Assembly: GCF_001544475.1 (NCBI RefSeq)
Contig: NZ_FCNW02000029.1
Coordinates: 1 to 64,000 of the forward strand
Reading direction: 5' to 3'
Length of the DNA: 64,000 bases
Origin: Caballeronia humi
GTDB lineage: Bacteria > Pseudomonadota > Gammaproteobacteria > Burkholderiales > Burkholderiaceae
Within the stretch, counting starts at the first letter, position 1, and each line of letters opens with the position of its first letter. The position numbers were made by a program, and so were the translations under genes. Below, in pieces: positions 1 to 8,403 of this stretch. Under the pieces are notes generated by a model. It saw only the letters and a list, made by a program, of their open reading frames with translations. It ran no database searches and was not told the origin of the DNA.

Positions 1-150
1 GCGTTGAAGCGCGCGATCGATCTGCAGATGAACCACGGCAAGACGACGATCATCGAGATCATGTGCACACGCGAACTCGGCGATCCGTTCCGCCGCGATG
101 CACTCGCCAAGCCCGTACGCATGCTCGACAAGTACAAGGACTACGTCTAA
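1..150 (+). CDS. xsc: Sulfoacetaldehyde acetyltransferase, C-terminal end (partial)
   Basis: Only the last 49 codons are inside the window; the gene enters from the left and stops with TAA. The visible tail reads through CTRELGDPFRRDALAKP and ends KYKDYV, which I recognise as the C-terminus of thiamine-diphosphate-dependent Xsc, the enzyme that converts sulfoacetaldehyde plus phosphate to acetyl phosphate and sulfite. The call rests on this short tail and on the context: modules that make sulfoacetaldehyde from isethionate, sulfoacetate and taurine follow within 19 kb. Another ThDP enzyme of the acetolactate synthase superfamily is possible from the tail alone. Confidence 0.72.
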   Translation, partial: ALKRAIDLQMNHGKTTIIEIMCTRELGDPFRRDALAKPVRMLDKYKDYV

Positions 151-359
151 TCGCTGAATCGGGCCGGAGGCCAACAGTTTCCGGCGTGTTTCGTTCCATA
201 TTCGCATGATGTAACCAAAGGCCCGCCATGAACCTCGAATCCGGCTTTCCGTTTTCCGCCGATCCCGTGGACGTCGCGGACACGTCCGAAATCGCGTCGA
301 AACCTAGCCACAGCCCCTTTGAGTACAATGCTACCGATCCATTTTCCGGAACGGCAGAC

Positions 360-1112
360 ATGAAAAAAGCGGACACCCCGACCCTGCGTGCGTTCGCGCT
401 GCTCGAACATCTCGTCGCCGCCGATGGTCCCGTGTCGCTCGCGGACATCGCCCACGAGATCGATGCGCCCAAGGCGTCGCTGCACCGCATGCTCGCATCG
501 CTCGAAGCGGGCGGTCTCGTGATCCGCGAGCCCGGCCAGAAGAACGCATACGTGATCGGGCCGCGTCTCGCGCAGCTCGGCCTCGGCGTGATGATGCATT
601 CCGGCGCGCGGCGTCTGCGACACGCGATCCTGACGCGCCTCGTCTCCGATCTCGGCGAGACCTGCAACCTCACGATGCTGCACGAGACGGAAGTGCTTTA
701 TCTCGATCGCGTCGAGGCGCCGTGGCCGCTGCGGCTGGACCTCAAGCCCGGCTCGCATGTGCCCGCGTATTGCAGCGCGAGCGGCAAGCTGCTGCTCGCG
801 ATGCTGCCCGCCAGCGAGCGCGCGGTGCTCGTGCGTGCGCTGCAGTTGAAGCGCTTCACACCCAATACGCTCACCGATCCCGAACTGCTCGAAGCCGAAC
901 TCGATCGCGCTGCGCACAAGGGCATCGCGGTGGACAACGAGGAATTCGTCGTCGGCATCGTGTGCGTGGCGGCGCCCGTCGTCGATGCGCAAAATCAGTG
1001 CGTTGCCGCGATCGCCGTGCATGCGCCCGTGTCGCGCGCGCCGCTCTCGCGGGCTTTGGAATTCGTGCCGCGCTTGCAGGAAGCGGCCCGCGAGCTGGCT
1101 TCCACGTTCTGA
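360..1112 (+). CDS. IclR-family transcriptional regulator next to xsc
   Basis: IclR-type regulator of 250 residues from the ATG at 360. An in-frame ATG at 228 would add 44 residues of low-complexity sequence before the winged helix, so 360 is preferred because it gives the normal family length. The N-terminal winged helix (about residues 10-75) is followed by the effector domain with the landmarks GETCNLTML, YLDRVE and CSASGKLLLA. The same landmarks occur in the IclR proteins at 1236-2057 and 10046-10810. It lies just downstream of xsc on the same strand, so it may control xsc, perhaps sensing a C2 sulfonate or sulfoacetaldehyde; that role is inference. Confidence 0.85.
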   Translation: MKKADTPTLRAFALLEHLVAADGPVSLADIAHEIDAPKASLHRMLASLEAGGLVIREPGQKNAYVIGPRLAQLGLGVMMHSGARRLRHAILTRLVSDLGETCNLTMLHETEVLYLDRVEAPWPLRLDLKPGSHVPAYCSASGKLLLAMLPASERAVLVRALQLKRFTPNTLTDPELLEAELDRAAHKGIAVDNEEFVVGIVCVAAPVVDAQNQCVAAIAVHAPVSRAPLSRALEFVPRLQEAARELASTF

Positions 1113-1172
1113 TCGTTCAGCCCACGCCGCTAGCTGGTTACGATGGCGCTCATGGTGTGGTTTGTTCAACGG

Positions 1173-1211
1173 CGTTTGATGCGCTCCATCGAAGCACAAG
1201 CGCATCAAACG
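1173..1211. terminator. Hairpin between convergent IclR genes
   Basis: The arms CGTTTGATGCGCT (1173-1185) and AGCGCATCAAACG (1199-1211) are perfect complements of 13 bp around a 13-nt loop. The hairpin sits in the 123-bp gap between the stops of two convergent IclR genes, where a bidirectional terminator is expected. There is no clear T-run, so the terminator role is inferred from position. Confidence 0.5.
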
Positions 1212-1235
1212 ATGTAAACACGACCTGACCGTGAC

Positions 1236-2057
1236 CTAGCCTGCCCCGTCCGCCTTATGCAGGAGCGGTGCGAACCGCAGCGACGCCTCCTTCAGCTTCG
1301 GCACGGCCTTCAGTAGATCTTCGAGACTCGAGCGCGCCGTCGGCGCATGCACGGCGAGCGACGCCAGTACGTGCTTGCCCTCCTCGTCGCGCACCGGCAC
1401 GGCGACCGCCACCATGCCCCGCACGAACTCCTCGTTATCGATGCCCACGCCGCGCGCGGACAGCCGGTCGAGCTCCGCTTCGAGCAGGCTCGCATCTGTG
1501 AGCGTCCGATAGGTCATCCGCGTGAGCGGCAGGCGCGCGAGCACCGCGCTGCGCTCGGCGCGCGTCATCTGCGAGAGAAACAGCTTGCCGCTTGCGGTGC
1601 AGTGCAGCGGCACGCGCATGCCCGGCTGCATGTGCAGTCGCAGCGGCTCGTTCGTCTCGACCCGTTCGATGTAGAGCACGGTATCGCCATCGAGCGCGGT
1701 CAGGTTGCAGGTCTCGCCGAGCGTCTCCACCAGCCCGCGCAGCAGCGACCGGCACGCACGCGTGAAGCTGCTGCTGCCGAGCGTCGCGAGCGCGAGTTGC
1801 GCCGCGCGCGGACCCAGCGTGATGCCGCGATCCGTGCCACGCGAATCCGGCAGGTGCATGACGTAGCCTTGCACTTCGAGCGATTCGATGAGGCGCGTGA
1901 GCGTCGCCTTCGGAATATGCAGCCGCGCCGAGAGTTGCGACAACGTGAAAGGCTGCCCGGCGACCGCGAGCTGATCGAGGATCGACAGCGCTCGCAGGAC
2001 GCGGCTGTCTTCATTCGACTGGTGGTTTTTGCCGGGGGAAAGCGAGGTCTCGTTCAT
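1236..2057 (-). CDS. iseR: IclR-family regulator divergent from the isethionate-type genes
   Basis: A 273-residue IclR protein. The N-terminal winged helix begins near residue 20 (VLRALSILDQLA), and the effector domain carries GETCNLTAL, YIERVE, CTASGKLFLS and IDNEEFVRGMV. It is divergent from the GMC dehydrogenase and transporter at 2377-5376, with 319 bp between the start codons, the usual layout for a local IclR regulator. By analogy with the isethionate genes of Cupriavidus necator H16 it is the candidate isethionate regulator. The family call is firm, the ligand is inferred, and the symbol is tentative. Confidence 0.72.
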   Translation of the reverse strand: MNETSLSPGKNHQSNEDSRVLRALSILDQLAVAGQPFTLSQLSARLHIPKATLTRLIESLEVQGYVMHLPDSRGTDRGITLGPRAAQLALATLGSSSFTRACRSLLRGLVETLGETCNLTALDGDTVLYIERVETNEPLRLHMQPGMRVPLHCTASGKLFLSQMTRAERSAVLARLPLTRMTYRTLTDASLLEAELDRLSARGVGIDNEEFVRGMVAVAVPVRDEEGKHVLASLAVHAPTARSSLEDLLKAVPKLKEASLRFAPLLHKADGAG

Positions 2058-2307
2058 CGGGCGCGGGGCTCCTTGCCGTGACCGGCCACGTCGACCGGGT
2101 TTGATTAAACCAGAACAAAATATATCATTTTTTAATTGGCTGGCGACGCCGAAAATCGTGGCGCCCGGCCTCGTGCCACATGAGCGCAGCCAAGGCTCAC
2201 CTTAAATTCTGAAACGAATTCATCAAATTCCGTTCCACTTTTCGCGGCCGAAGCGTTTTCCACTTGGCATCGCGAGCCGATTCCACGACATTGAAAGCTA
2301 ACAAAAC

Positions 2308-2322
2308 GGAACAACCCGTTCC
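2308..2322. promoter_or_regulatory. Inverted repeat, candidate IclR operator upstream of iseJ
   Basis: GGAAC (2308-2312) and GTTCC (2318-2322) flank a 5-bp spacer, 55 bp before the dehydrogenase start. A second GTTCC half-site lies near 2232. The rest of the 319-bp gap holds AT-rich sequence (about 2103-2140) before the regulator start, suitable for its promoter, and no further gene. Operator function is inferred from position and symmetry. Confidence 0.4.
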
Positions 2323-2376
2323 AAAGGGTTGAAGAAAAGACCAGCGATAACGCCAGGTCGAAAGGAGACAGGAATC

Positions 2377-4008
2377 ATGTCGTTCGAAGTGGACTACATC
2401 GTGGTCGGCGCGGGCTCTGCTGGCTGCGTTCTCGCCAACCGCCTGAGCGAAGACCCGGACGTCCGGGTGCTGCTGCTCGAAGCGGGCGGCCCGGACAACA
2501 ATCCGTGGATTCACATCCCGGTCGGCTACTTCAAGACGATGCACGATCCCGAGTACGACTGGTGCTATCGCACGGAGCCGGATGCGGGCATCGCCGGGCG
2601 GCAACTCGACTGGCCGCGCGGCAAGGTGCTGGGCGGATCGAGTTCGCTCAACGGCCTGCTCTACGTGCGCGGACAGCGCGAGGACTACGACCACTGGGCC
2701 GCACTCGGCAACCGCGGCTGGAGTTATGCCGACGTGCTGCCCTACTTCAAAAAATCCGAGGATCAGGAACGCGGCGCGAGCGAATATCACGGCGTGGGCG
2801 GCCCGCTGAAGGTATCGGATCTGCGGCTGCGTCGGCCGATCGCGGAGCATTTCATCGCGGCGGCGCAGGATATCGGCATTCCGTTCAACGATGACTACAA
2901 CGGCGCCACGCAGGAAGGCGTCGCCTATTTTCAGCAGACGGCCTACAAGGGCTTTCGCTGGAGCACTGCAAAAGGCTTTCTCAAGCCCGCGAAGGACCGC
3001 GCGAATCTCGTCGTCGAAACGCGCGCGCAGACGACGCGTGTGCTGTTCGAAGGCGCGCAGGCGGTCGGTGTCGAATACATGCGCGACGGCGAAGTGCGCA
3101 CAGCCCGCGCGCGCGCCGAAGTGATCCTCGCGGCCGGTGCGATCGGTTCGCCGCAGATTCTGCAGAACTCGGGCGTCGGTCCCGCCGACGTGCTGCGCCG
3201 CGCCGGCGTGCGCGTGCGTCACGAACTCGCGGGCGTCGGACAAAATCTGAAGGACCACCTGCAGGTGCGGCTCGTCTTCAAGACGCGCGAGCGCACGCTC
3301 AACGACGAGGTGAACAACCCGCTGCGCAAGGCGTGGATCGGCCTGCAATACGCGCTGTGGCGCACCGGCCCGCTTACGCTCGCGGCGAGCCAGGTCGCGA
3401 TCTTCACGCGCTCGCGGCCTGACGTCGAGCGGCCCGACATCCAGTTCCACATGCAGCCGCTCAGCGCCGACAAACCCGGCGAAGGCGCGCACCGCTTCTC
3501 GGCGTTCACGGCATCCGTGTGTCAGTTGCGGCCGCACAGCAGCGGCAGCGTCGAGATCCGCTCGACGCATCCGCTCCAGTATCCGGCGATCCATCCCAAC
3601 TATCTGTCCGACGAACGCGATCACGCGGTCGTCGTCGGCGGAATCAAGGTGGCGCGGCGCATTGCCGAGGCGCCGTCGCTCGCGCCTCATATCGTTTCGG
3701 AGTTCGTGCCGGGCGCGCAGTACCAGACCGACGCCGAACTGCTCGACGCCGCGCGCCGCCACAGCCAGTCGATCTATCACCCGGCGTGCACCTGCCGCAT
3801 GGGCCGCGACGCGCTCGCCGTCGTCGACGATCGTCTGCGCGTGCACGGGCTGGGAAGGCTACGCGTCGTCGATGCGTCCGTGATGCCGGAACTTGTGTCG
3901 GGCAATACGAACGCGCCCGTGATCATGATCGCGGAGAAGGCGGCGGACATGATCCGCGCCGACCGGAAGCAGCCGGTCGCGCAATCTGTGCTCGAAGAAG
4001 TGCTTTGA
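2377..4008 (+). CDS. iseJ: GMC-family FAD dehydrogenase, candidate isethionate dehydrogenase
   Basis: A 543-residue glucose-methanol-choline oxidoreductase. The start at 2377 is fixed by AAAGGAG at 2361-2367; a longer frame from 2329 has no such site. The protein opens with the FAD fold (VVGAGSAGCVLANRLSED, LLLEAGG), has the GMC signature around GKVLGGSSSLNGL, and ends with the conserved HPACTCRMG and GNTNAPVIMIAEKAADM segments carrying the active-site histidine region. Many relatives are annotated as choline or alcohol dehydrogenases. Next to xsc, an IclR gene and a transporter, the best guess is oxidation of isethionate to sulfoacetaldehyde, as for IseJ of C. necator H16. The family is certain; the substrate is inferred. 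Confidence 0.72.
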   Translation: MSFEVDYIVVGAGSAGCVLANRLSEDPDVRVLLLEAGGPDNNPWIHIPVGYFKTMHDPEYDWCYRTEPDAGIAGRQLDWPRGKVLGGSSSLNGLLYVRGQREDYDHWAALGNRGWSYADVLPYFKKSEDQERGASEYHGVGGPLKVSDLRLRRPIAEHFIAAAQDIGIPFNDDYNGATQEGVAYFQQTAYKGFRWSTAKGFLKPAKDRANLVVETRAQTTRVLFEGAQAVGVEYMRDGEVRTARARAEVILAAGAIGSPQILQNSGVGPADVLRRAGVRVRHELAGVGQNLKDHLQVRLVFKTRERTLNDEVNNPLRKAWIGLQYALWRTGPLTLAASQVAIFTRSRPDVERPDIQFHMQPLSADKPGEGAHRFSAFTASVCQLRPHSSGSVEIRSTHPLQYPAIHPNYLSDERDHAVVVGGIKVARRIAEAPSLAPHIVSEFVPGAQYQTDAELLDAARRHSQSIYHPACTCRMGRDALAVVDDRLRVHGLGRLRVVDASVMPELVSGNTNAPVIMIAEKAADMIRADRKQPVAQSVLEEVL

Positions 4009-4053
4009 CACCGACGTGGAAAACCACGCGGCAACCCTATAAGGAGACGCAAC

Positions 4054-5376
4054 ATGGAGCAGACGAAGCGCAACGAAGCGAAGCAGATCAGGCGGGTCGT
4101 GACGGCGAGCCTGATCGGCGCGACGATCGAGTGGTACGACTTTTTCCTGTACGGCGTGGTGGCCGGCATCGTGTTCAACAAGCTGTATTTCCCGAGCGAC
4201 GATCCGCTCGTCTCGACGATGCTCGCCTACGGCACCTTCGCCGTGGGCTTCCTGAGCCGGCCGCTCGGCGGCGTGATCTTCGGCCACTTCGGCGACAAGC
4301 TCGGCCGCAAGAGCATGCTCGTGATGACGCTGATGATCATGGGCGTCGCGACCGTGCTGATCGGGCTCGTGCCGACCTACGACCAGATCGGGCTATGGGC
4401 GCCGGCGCTGCTGCTTCTTTTGCGCGTCGCGCAGGGGATCGGGCTCGGAGGCGAATGGGGCGGCGCCGTGCTGATGTCGTTCGAGTACGCGCCGAAGGAC
4501 AAGCGCGGCTTCTACGCGAGCATCCCGCAGATCGGGCTCGCGCTCGGGCTGTGCGTCGCCTCGGGCGTCGTGGCGGCACTGTCGTCGTTCCTGACCAACG
4601 AGCAGTTTCTCTCGTGGGGCTGGCGGCTGGCGTTCGTGCTGTCGATCGTGCTGGTTGCGATCGGCATGTACATTCGCCTGAACGTGATGGAAACGCCCGA
4701 GTTCGCGAAGGTCAAGCAAAAGGGCGAGCAGATCAAGCTGCCGATCGGCGAAGTGCTCAGCAAGTATCCGGGCAACGTGCTCGCCGGCATGGGCGCGCGT
4801 TTCATCGACGGCGTGTTCTTCAACGTGTTCGGCGTGTTTTCGATCGTCTATCTGACGCAGACGCTCAAGGTCGGTCGCACCGATGCCTTGCTCGGCGTAA
4901 TGGCGGCGGCCGTCGTGATGATGTTCACGATCCCGTTCTTCGGGCATCTCTCGGATCGCGTCGGCCGCACGCGCATCTACTTCTGGGGATCGCTCGTCAC
5001 CGGCCTCTCCGCGTTCGGCGGCTTCTGGCTGATGAAGCACGGCAGCGACCACACGCTTCTGATCTGGCTCGCGATCGTCATTCCGTTCGGCGTGTTCTAT
5101 GCATCGGTGTACGGTCCGGAAGCGGCGCTCTTCGCCGAACTGTTCGACGCCAAGGTCCGCTATTCGGGCATCTCGTTCGTCTATCAGTTCTCGGGCATCT
5201 TCGCGAGCGGCATCACGCCGATCGTCGCGACCTTCCTGCTGCGCAAGGGCGATGGCGAACCGTGGCTCATCTGCATCTACGTGCTCTTCTCGGCGCTCGT
5301 GAGCGCATTGTCGGCAGCGTGGATCGGCAACCGGGGACGCGCGGCGGTGCGGCGTGTCGAATGGGAAACGCGGTAA
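4054..5376 (+). CDS. iseU: MHS-family MFS transporter, candidate isethionate importer
   Basis: A 440-residue major-facilitator protein of the metabolite:H+ symporter type (KgtP, ShiA and ProP relatives). Visible landmarks are the N-terminal TIEWYDFFLYG segment, motif A as GHFGDKLGRKSM, and GIGLGGEWGGAVLM in the first half, with about 12 hydrophobic segments. An AAGGAG ribosome-binding site lies just before the ATG, and the gene starts 45 bp after the GMC dehydrogenase, so they are probably co-transcribed. Import of the dehydrogenase substrate, perhaps isethionate, follows from this pairing; the symbol is tentative. Confidence 0.72.
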   Translation: MEQTKRNEAKQIRRVVTASLIGATIEWYDFFLYGVVAGIVFNKLYFPSDDPLVSTMLAYGTFAVGFLSRPLGGVIFGHFGDKLGRKSMLVMTLMIMGVATVLIGLVPTYDQIGLWAPALLLLLRVAQGIGLGGEWGGAVLMSFEYAPKDKRGFYASIPQIGLALGLCVASGVVAALSSFLTNEQFLSWGWRLAFVLSIVLVAIGMYIRLNVMETPEFAKVKQKGEQIKLPIGEVLSKYPGNVLAGMGARFIDGVFFNVFGVFSIVYLTQTLKVGRTDALLGVMAAAVVMMFTIPFFGHLSDRVGRTRIYFWGSLVTGLSAFGGFWLMKHGSDHTLLIWLAIVIPFGVFYASVYGPEAALFAELFDAKVRYSGISFVYQFSGIFASGITPIVATFLLRKGDGEPWLICIYVLFSALVSALSAAWIGNRGRAAVRRVEWETR

Positions 5377-5406
5377 GCGCACGGCAAACCGCGCGTCCCA
5401 GACCGA

Positions 5407-6789
5407 TTACTTCTTCCAGCGCAACGGCCGCCGCAGATGATGCCGCTCCATCCGCACACCCTGCCCCGCGTGCACGAACGCGGGCTCGCCGCCGAGCGAG
5501 AGGCCCTCGCGTTCCTCGCGCTCTTCGTCCGCCTCGACGGTCTTCGACGTATCGATGAAGAGCGCGGCGACGAGGCCCACCGCGAGCAGGCAGGCGGAGA
5601 TCGTGAACGGCACGTTGTAGCTGCCGGTCTCCTGGATCATGTAGCCAAACACCACCGGCGAGATCATGCCCGCCACGCCGAAGCCCGTGTTCATCATGCC
5701 GCCCGCGGTGCCCGCGTACTTGCCCGCGATATCGAGCGGCAGGGTCCAGAGCACGGGATTCGTGATCTCCAGGAAGAAGAACGACGCCGACAGGAACAGC
5801 ACGGCAGTGACCGGATCGGCGGCGGACACCACCGGCACGAGGAACGCGAGCGAGCCGCCCATGCCGACGACGAGCACCGAGCAACGCGCGAACCGCAGCC
5901 GTCCGGTCGCCTTGTAGAGCTTGTCGGAGATCACGCCGCCGAGCGTATCGCCGATCACGCCCGCGAGGAGCGGCAACGCGGTGAAGAGCGCGAGTTGCTT
6001 CAGGTCGAAGCCGCGCGATTCCTTGAGGTAAGACGGCATCCACGTCAGGTAGACCCACAGCAGCCAGCCATAGCAAAAATCGACGACGGTCACGAGCCAC
6101 ATGCGGCGCACCAGCTTGCGCCACGGCGTGGCGGCGTGCTTCGCGCGGTCGCAGTCGCCCTTGCGATAGCCGATCTCCGCCGTCTCCTCGGGCGTGATGC
6201 GGCGATGCTGCTCCGGCGAATTCGTGAAGAAGCACATGTAGAGCACGGTCCACGCGAGGCTCGCGACGCCGAGCATCAAAAACGCGTCGCGCCATCCGCC
6301 GAACGCGACGACGGCGAGCACGAGCGGCGGCGTCACCGCGCCGCCCAAGCGCGCGAAGCTGTGCGTGATGCCTTGCGCGAAACCACGCTCGGCGACGGGC
6401 ATCCAGTACGTGAAGGCACGCGTCGCGGTCGGGAACGCGCCGCCCTCGCCGATGCCGAGCAGAAAGCGCAGCCCGACCAGCATCGCGACGCTGCCGGCGA
6501 AACCAGTGGCGAGCGTGGCGACGCCCCAGATCAGCGAGAGGATGGTGAGCACGCGCTTCGGGCCGTACTTGTCCGCGAGCCAGCCGCCGACGATCTGCAT
6601 CACCGCATACGGATACGCGAACGCCGAGAACACGAGGCCGAGCTGGCCGGAGGTCAGGCCCATCTCCTGCCGGATGATCGGCCCGGCGACCGCGATGTTC
6701 ACGCGATCGATGTACGAGATGAAATACATCAGGCACATCACCGCGAGGATGATATGGCGCGTTTTAACGCGCCTGGTGTGCTTTTCCAT
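5407..6789 (-). CDS. sauU: ACS-family MFS transporter, probable sulfoacetate importer SauU
   Basis: A 460-residue, 12-segment major-facilitator protein of the anion:cation symporter group (hexuronate and phthalate transporter relatives). It shows YFISYIDRVNIAVAGP in the first segment, motif A as GWLADKYGPKRVL, and GIGEGGAFPTATRA. A good ribosome-binding site (AGGAGA) precedes the start. It is the last gene of the sauS-sauT-sauU order on the minus strand, 60 bp after the CoA ligase, the same order as the sulfoacetate cluster sauRSTU of C. necator H16. It ends 30 bp from the convergent MHS transporter. The name depends on the cluster match. Confidence 0.8.
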   Translation of the reverse strand: MEKHTRRVKTRHIILAVMCLMYFISYIDRVNIAVAGPIIRQEMGLTSGQLGLVFSAFAYPYAVMQIVGGWLADKYGPKRVLTILSLIWGVATLATGFAGSVAMLVGLRFLLGIGEGGAFPTATRAFTYWMPVAERGFAQGITHSFARLGGAVTPPLVLAVVAFGGWRDAFLMLGVASLAWTVLYMCFFTNSPEQHRRITPEETAEIGYRKGDCDRAKHAATPWRKLVRRMWLVTVVDFCYGWLLWVYLTWMPSYLKESRGFDLKQLALFTALPLLAGVIGDTLGGVISDKLYKATGRLRFARCSVLVVGMGGSLAFLVPVVSAADPVTAVLFLSASFFFLEITNPVLWTLPLDIAGKYAGTAGGMMNTGFGVAGMISPVVFGYMIQETGSYNVPFTISACLLAVGLVAALFIDTSKTVEADEEREEREGLSLGGEPAFVHAGQGVRMERHHLRRPLRWKK

Positions 6790-6849
6790 GCTGTCTCCTG
6801 TCTCTTTATATATGACGGTCGTGGTCCTGCGCCAAGTTGGCGGATGCGT

Positions 6850-8403
6850 CTACGTCTGCAACAGCTTCAGCCGCTGGACCTTGCCCGACGGGCCGCGCGG
6901 CAGTTCGGTCACGAGGCGAAATTCTTTCGGTGTCTTGTAGCGGCCGAGTTCGCGCAGGCAGTGATCGCGCAGCGTGGCGGCATCGAGCGGATTCGCCCCG
7001 CCGGCCTCGCGCGCGACGACGAACGCGACGATCTCCTGTCCGTAGGCCGCATCCGGCACGCCGACCGCCGCCGCCTCCAGCACGCCGGGGTGCCGCAGCA
7101 ACGCCTCGTCGATCTCGCGCGGCGCGATGTTCTCGCCGCCCTTGATGATCAGTTCCTTCGCGCGGCCGTTGATGTAGTAGTAGCCGTCGGCATCGCGGAA
7201 GCCGAGGTCGCCGGTGCGGAGCCACCCGTCGGCGGTGAAGGCCGCGCGCGTCTCCTCGGGCCGCTTGTAGTAGCCGCGCGTCACCTGCTCGCCGCGCAGC
7301 ACGATCTCGCCGCATTCGTCGGGCGCGCAGTCGCGGCCTTCCACATCGATCACGCGGGCCTCGCCGCCCGACGGCAACCCGATGCTGCCGATGCGGCGCC
7401 GCGTCGCGTCGTAGGGATTGCTGAAGGCGGGCGCGGCGGTTTCCGTCATGCCCATCGTCTCGATCACGCCGACGTGAAAGCGCGCCTCGAACGCGCGGTG
7501 ATGCTCGGCCGGCAGCGCCGCCGACGCGCTGCGGCAAAACCTGAGCGCAGCGAGATCGAAGGCGTCTTGCGGGTCGCGTTCGTCGCGATCGAGCAAATAC
7601 GCGACGATCGTCGGCACGACGTTGATCCAGGTGCAGCGATGGCGCGCGACGTCGCGCCAGAATGTGCGCGCGGAAAAACGCTCCGCCATCACGACCGAGC
7701 CGCCATGAAAAAGCGGCGCGATGAGCGTCACGACGAGGCCGTTGATGTGATAAAGCGGCAGCGACGCGAGCACGCGATCGTCGCCACCCAGCCGATGCTC
7801 GGCGGTGATGTTGCGCGCGTTCGCGAGCAGGTTCCGATGCGTGAGCAGCACGCCCTTCGGCGCGCCGGTCGTGCCGGACGTATACATGAGCAGCGCGACG
7901 TCGCTTGGTTCGATCGGGGGCTGCTCGGTTTCTACGCTCTCGCCGGCGAAGGCGGGTTGCGCGACTTTGTTCGTTTGCGTTTCGATCACGAGGAGTTCGC
8001 GTTCGAACCCTTGCGTGCGCAACTCGGCGAGAGCCGCATCGATCGATTCCCCCGATTCGCGCGACACGAAGATCGCGCGCGTATCCGAGTGCTCGACGAT
8101 ATAGCGCACCTGCGACGGCTGGCACAGCAGGTTCACCGGATTCGCCACGTAGCCGCCGTACATCGCGGCGAGCAGGAGCGTTGCGGTCTGGAGGCCGTTG
8201 CCCATGTAGACAGAGATCACGTCGCCGGGGTTGAGCCCCGCATCGGCGAAACTCGTCGCGAGCGTGTCGCATGCGTCGCGCAACTGGCCGAACGTGAGAA
8301 CCTCGGTGCTGCCGTCTTCCGCCGGGCCGAGCAGAAAGGGCTTGTCGGGGAACTGCCGTGCGCGCTCATCGATCAGCGCGCGGAGGGTTGTCGGCGTGTT
8401 CAT
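6850..8403 (-). CDS. sauT: AMP-forming acyl-CoA synthetase, probable sulfoacetate-CoA ligase SauT
   Basis: A 517-residue adenylate-forming enzyme. Motif A3 is LLMYTSGTTGAPKGVLLTHR, the A5 region is GMTETAAPAFS, A7 is GWLRTGDLGFRDADGYYYI, and the C-terminal lysine motif is PRGPSGKVQRLKL. The start is the ATG at 8403, which overlaps the stop of the dehydrogenase gene by four bases (ATGA), so the two are translationally coupled. In C. necator the orthologous position encodes SauT, which makes sulfoacetyl-CoA from sulfoacetate, CoA and ATP. Substrate assignment is by synteny with an acylating sulfoacetaldehyde dehydrogenase and a transporter. Confidence 0.83.
   Translation of the reverse strand: MNTPTTLRALIDERARQFPDKPFLLGPAEDGSTEVLTFGQLRDACDTLATSFADAGLNPGDVISVYMGNGLQTATLLLAAMYGGYVANPVNLLCQPSQVRYIVEHSDTRAIFVSRESGESIDAALAELRTQGFERELLVIETQTNKVAQPAFAGESVETEQPPIEPSDVALLMYTSGTTGAPKGVLLTHRNLLANARNITAEHRLGGDDRVLASLPLYHINGLVVTLIAPLFHGGSVVMAERFSARTFWRDVARHRCTWINVVPTIVAYLLDRDERDPQDAFDLAALRFCRSASAALPAEHHRAFEARFHVGVIETMGMTETAAPAFSNPYDATRRRIGSIGLPSGGEARVIDVEGRDCAPDECGEIVLRGEQVTRGYYKRPEETRAAFTADGWLRTGDLGFRDADGYYYINGRAKELIIKGGENIAPREIDEALLRHPGVLEAAAVGVPDAAYGQEIVAFVVAREAGGANPLDAATLRDHCLRELGRYKTPKEFRLVTELPRGPSGKVQRLKLLQT

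Noticed and set aside
3519-5558. A 679-codon plus-strand frame over the isethionate-type genes
   Set aside because: It overlaps the GMC dehydrogenase and MHS transporter in another frame and has arginine-rich, domain-free sequence.
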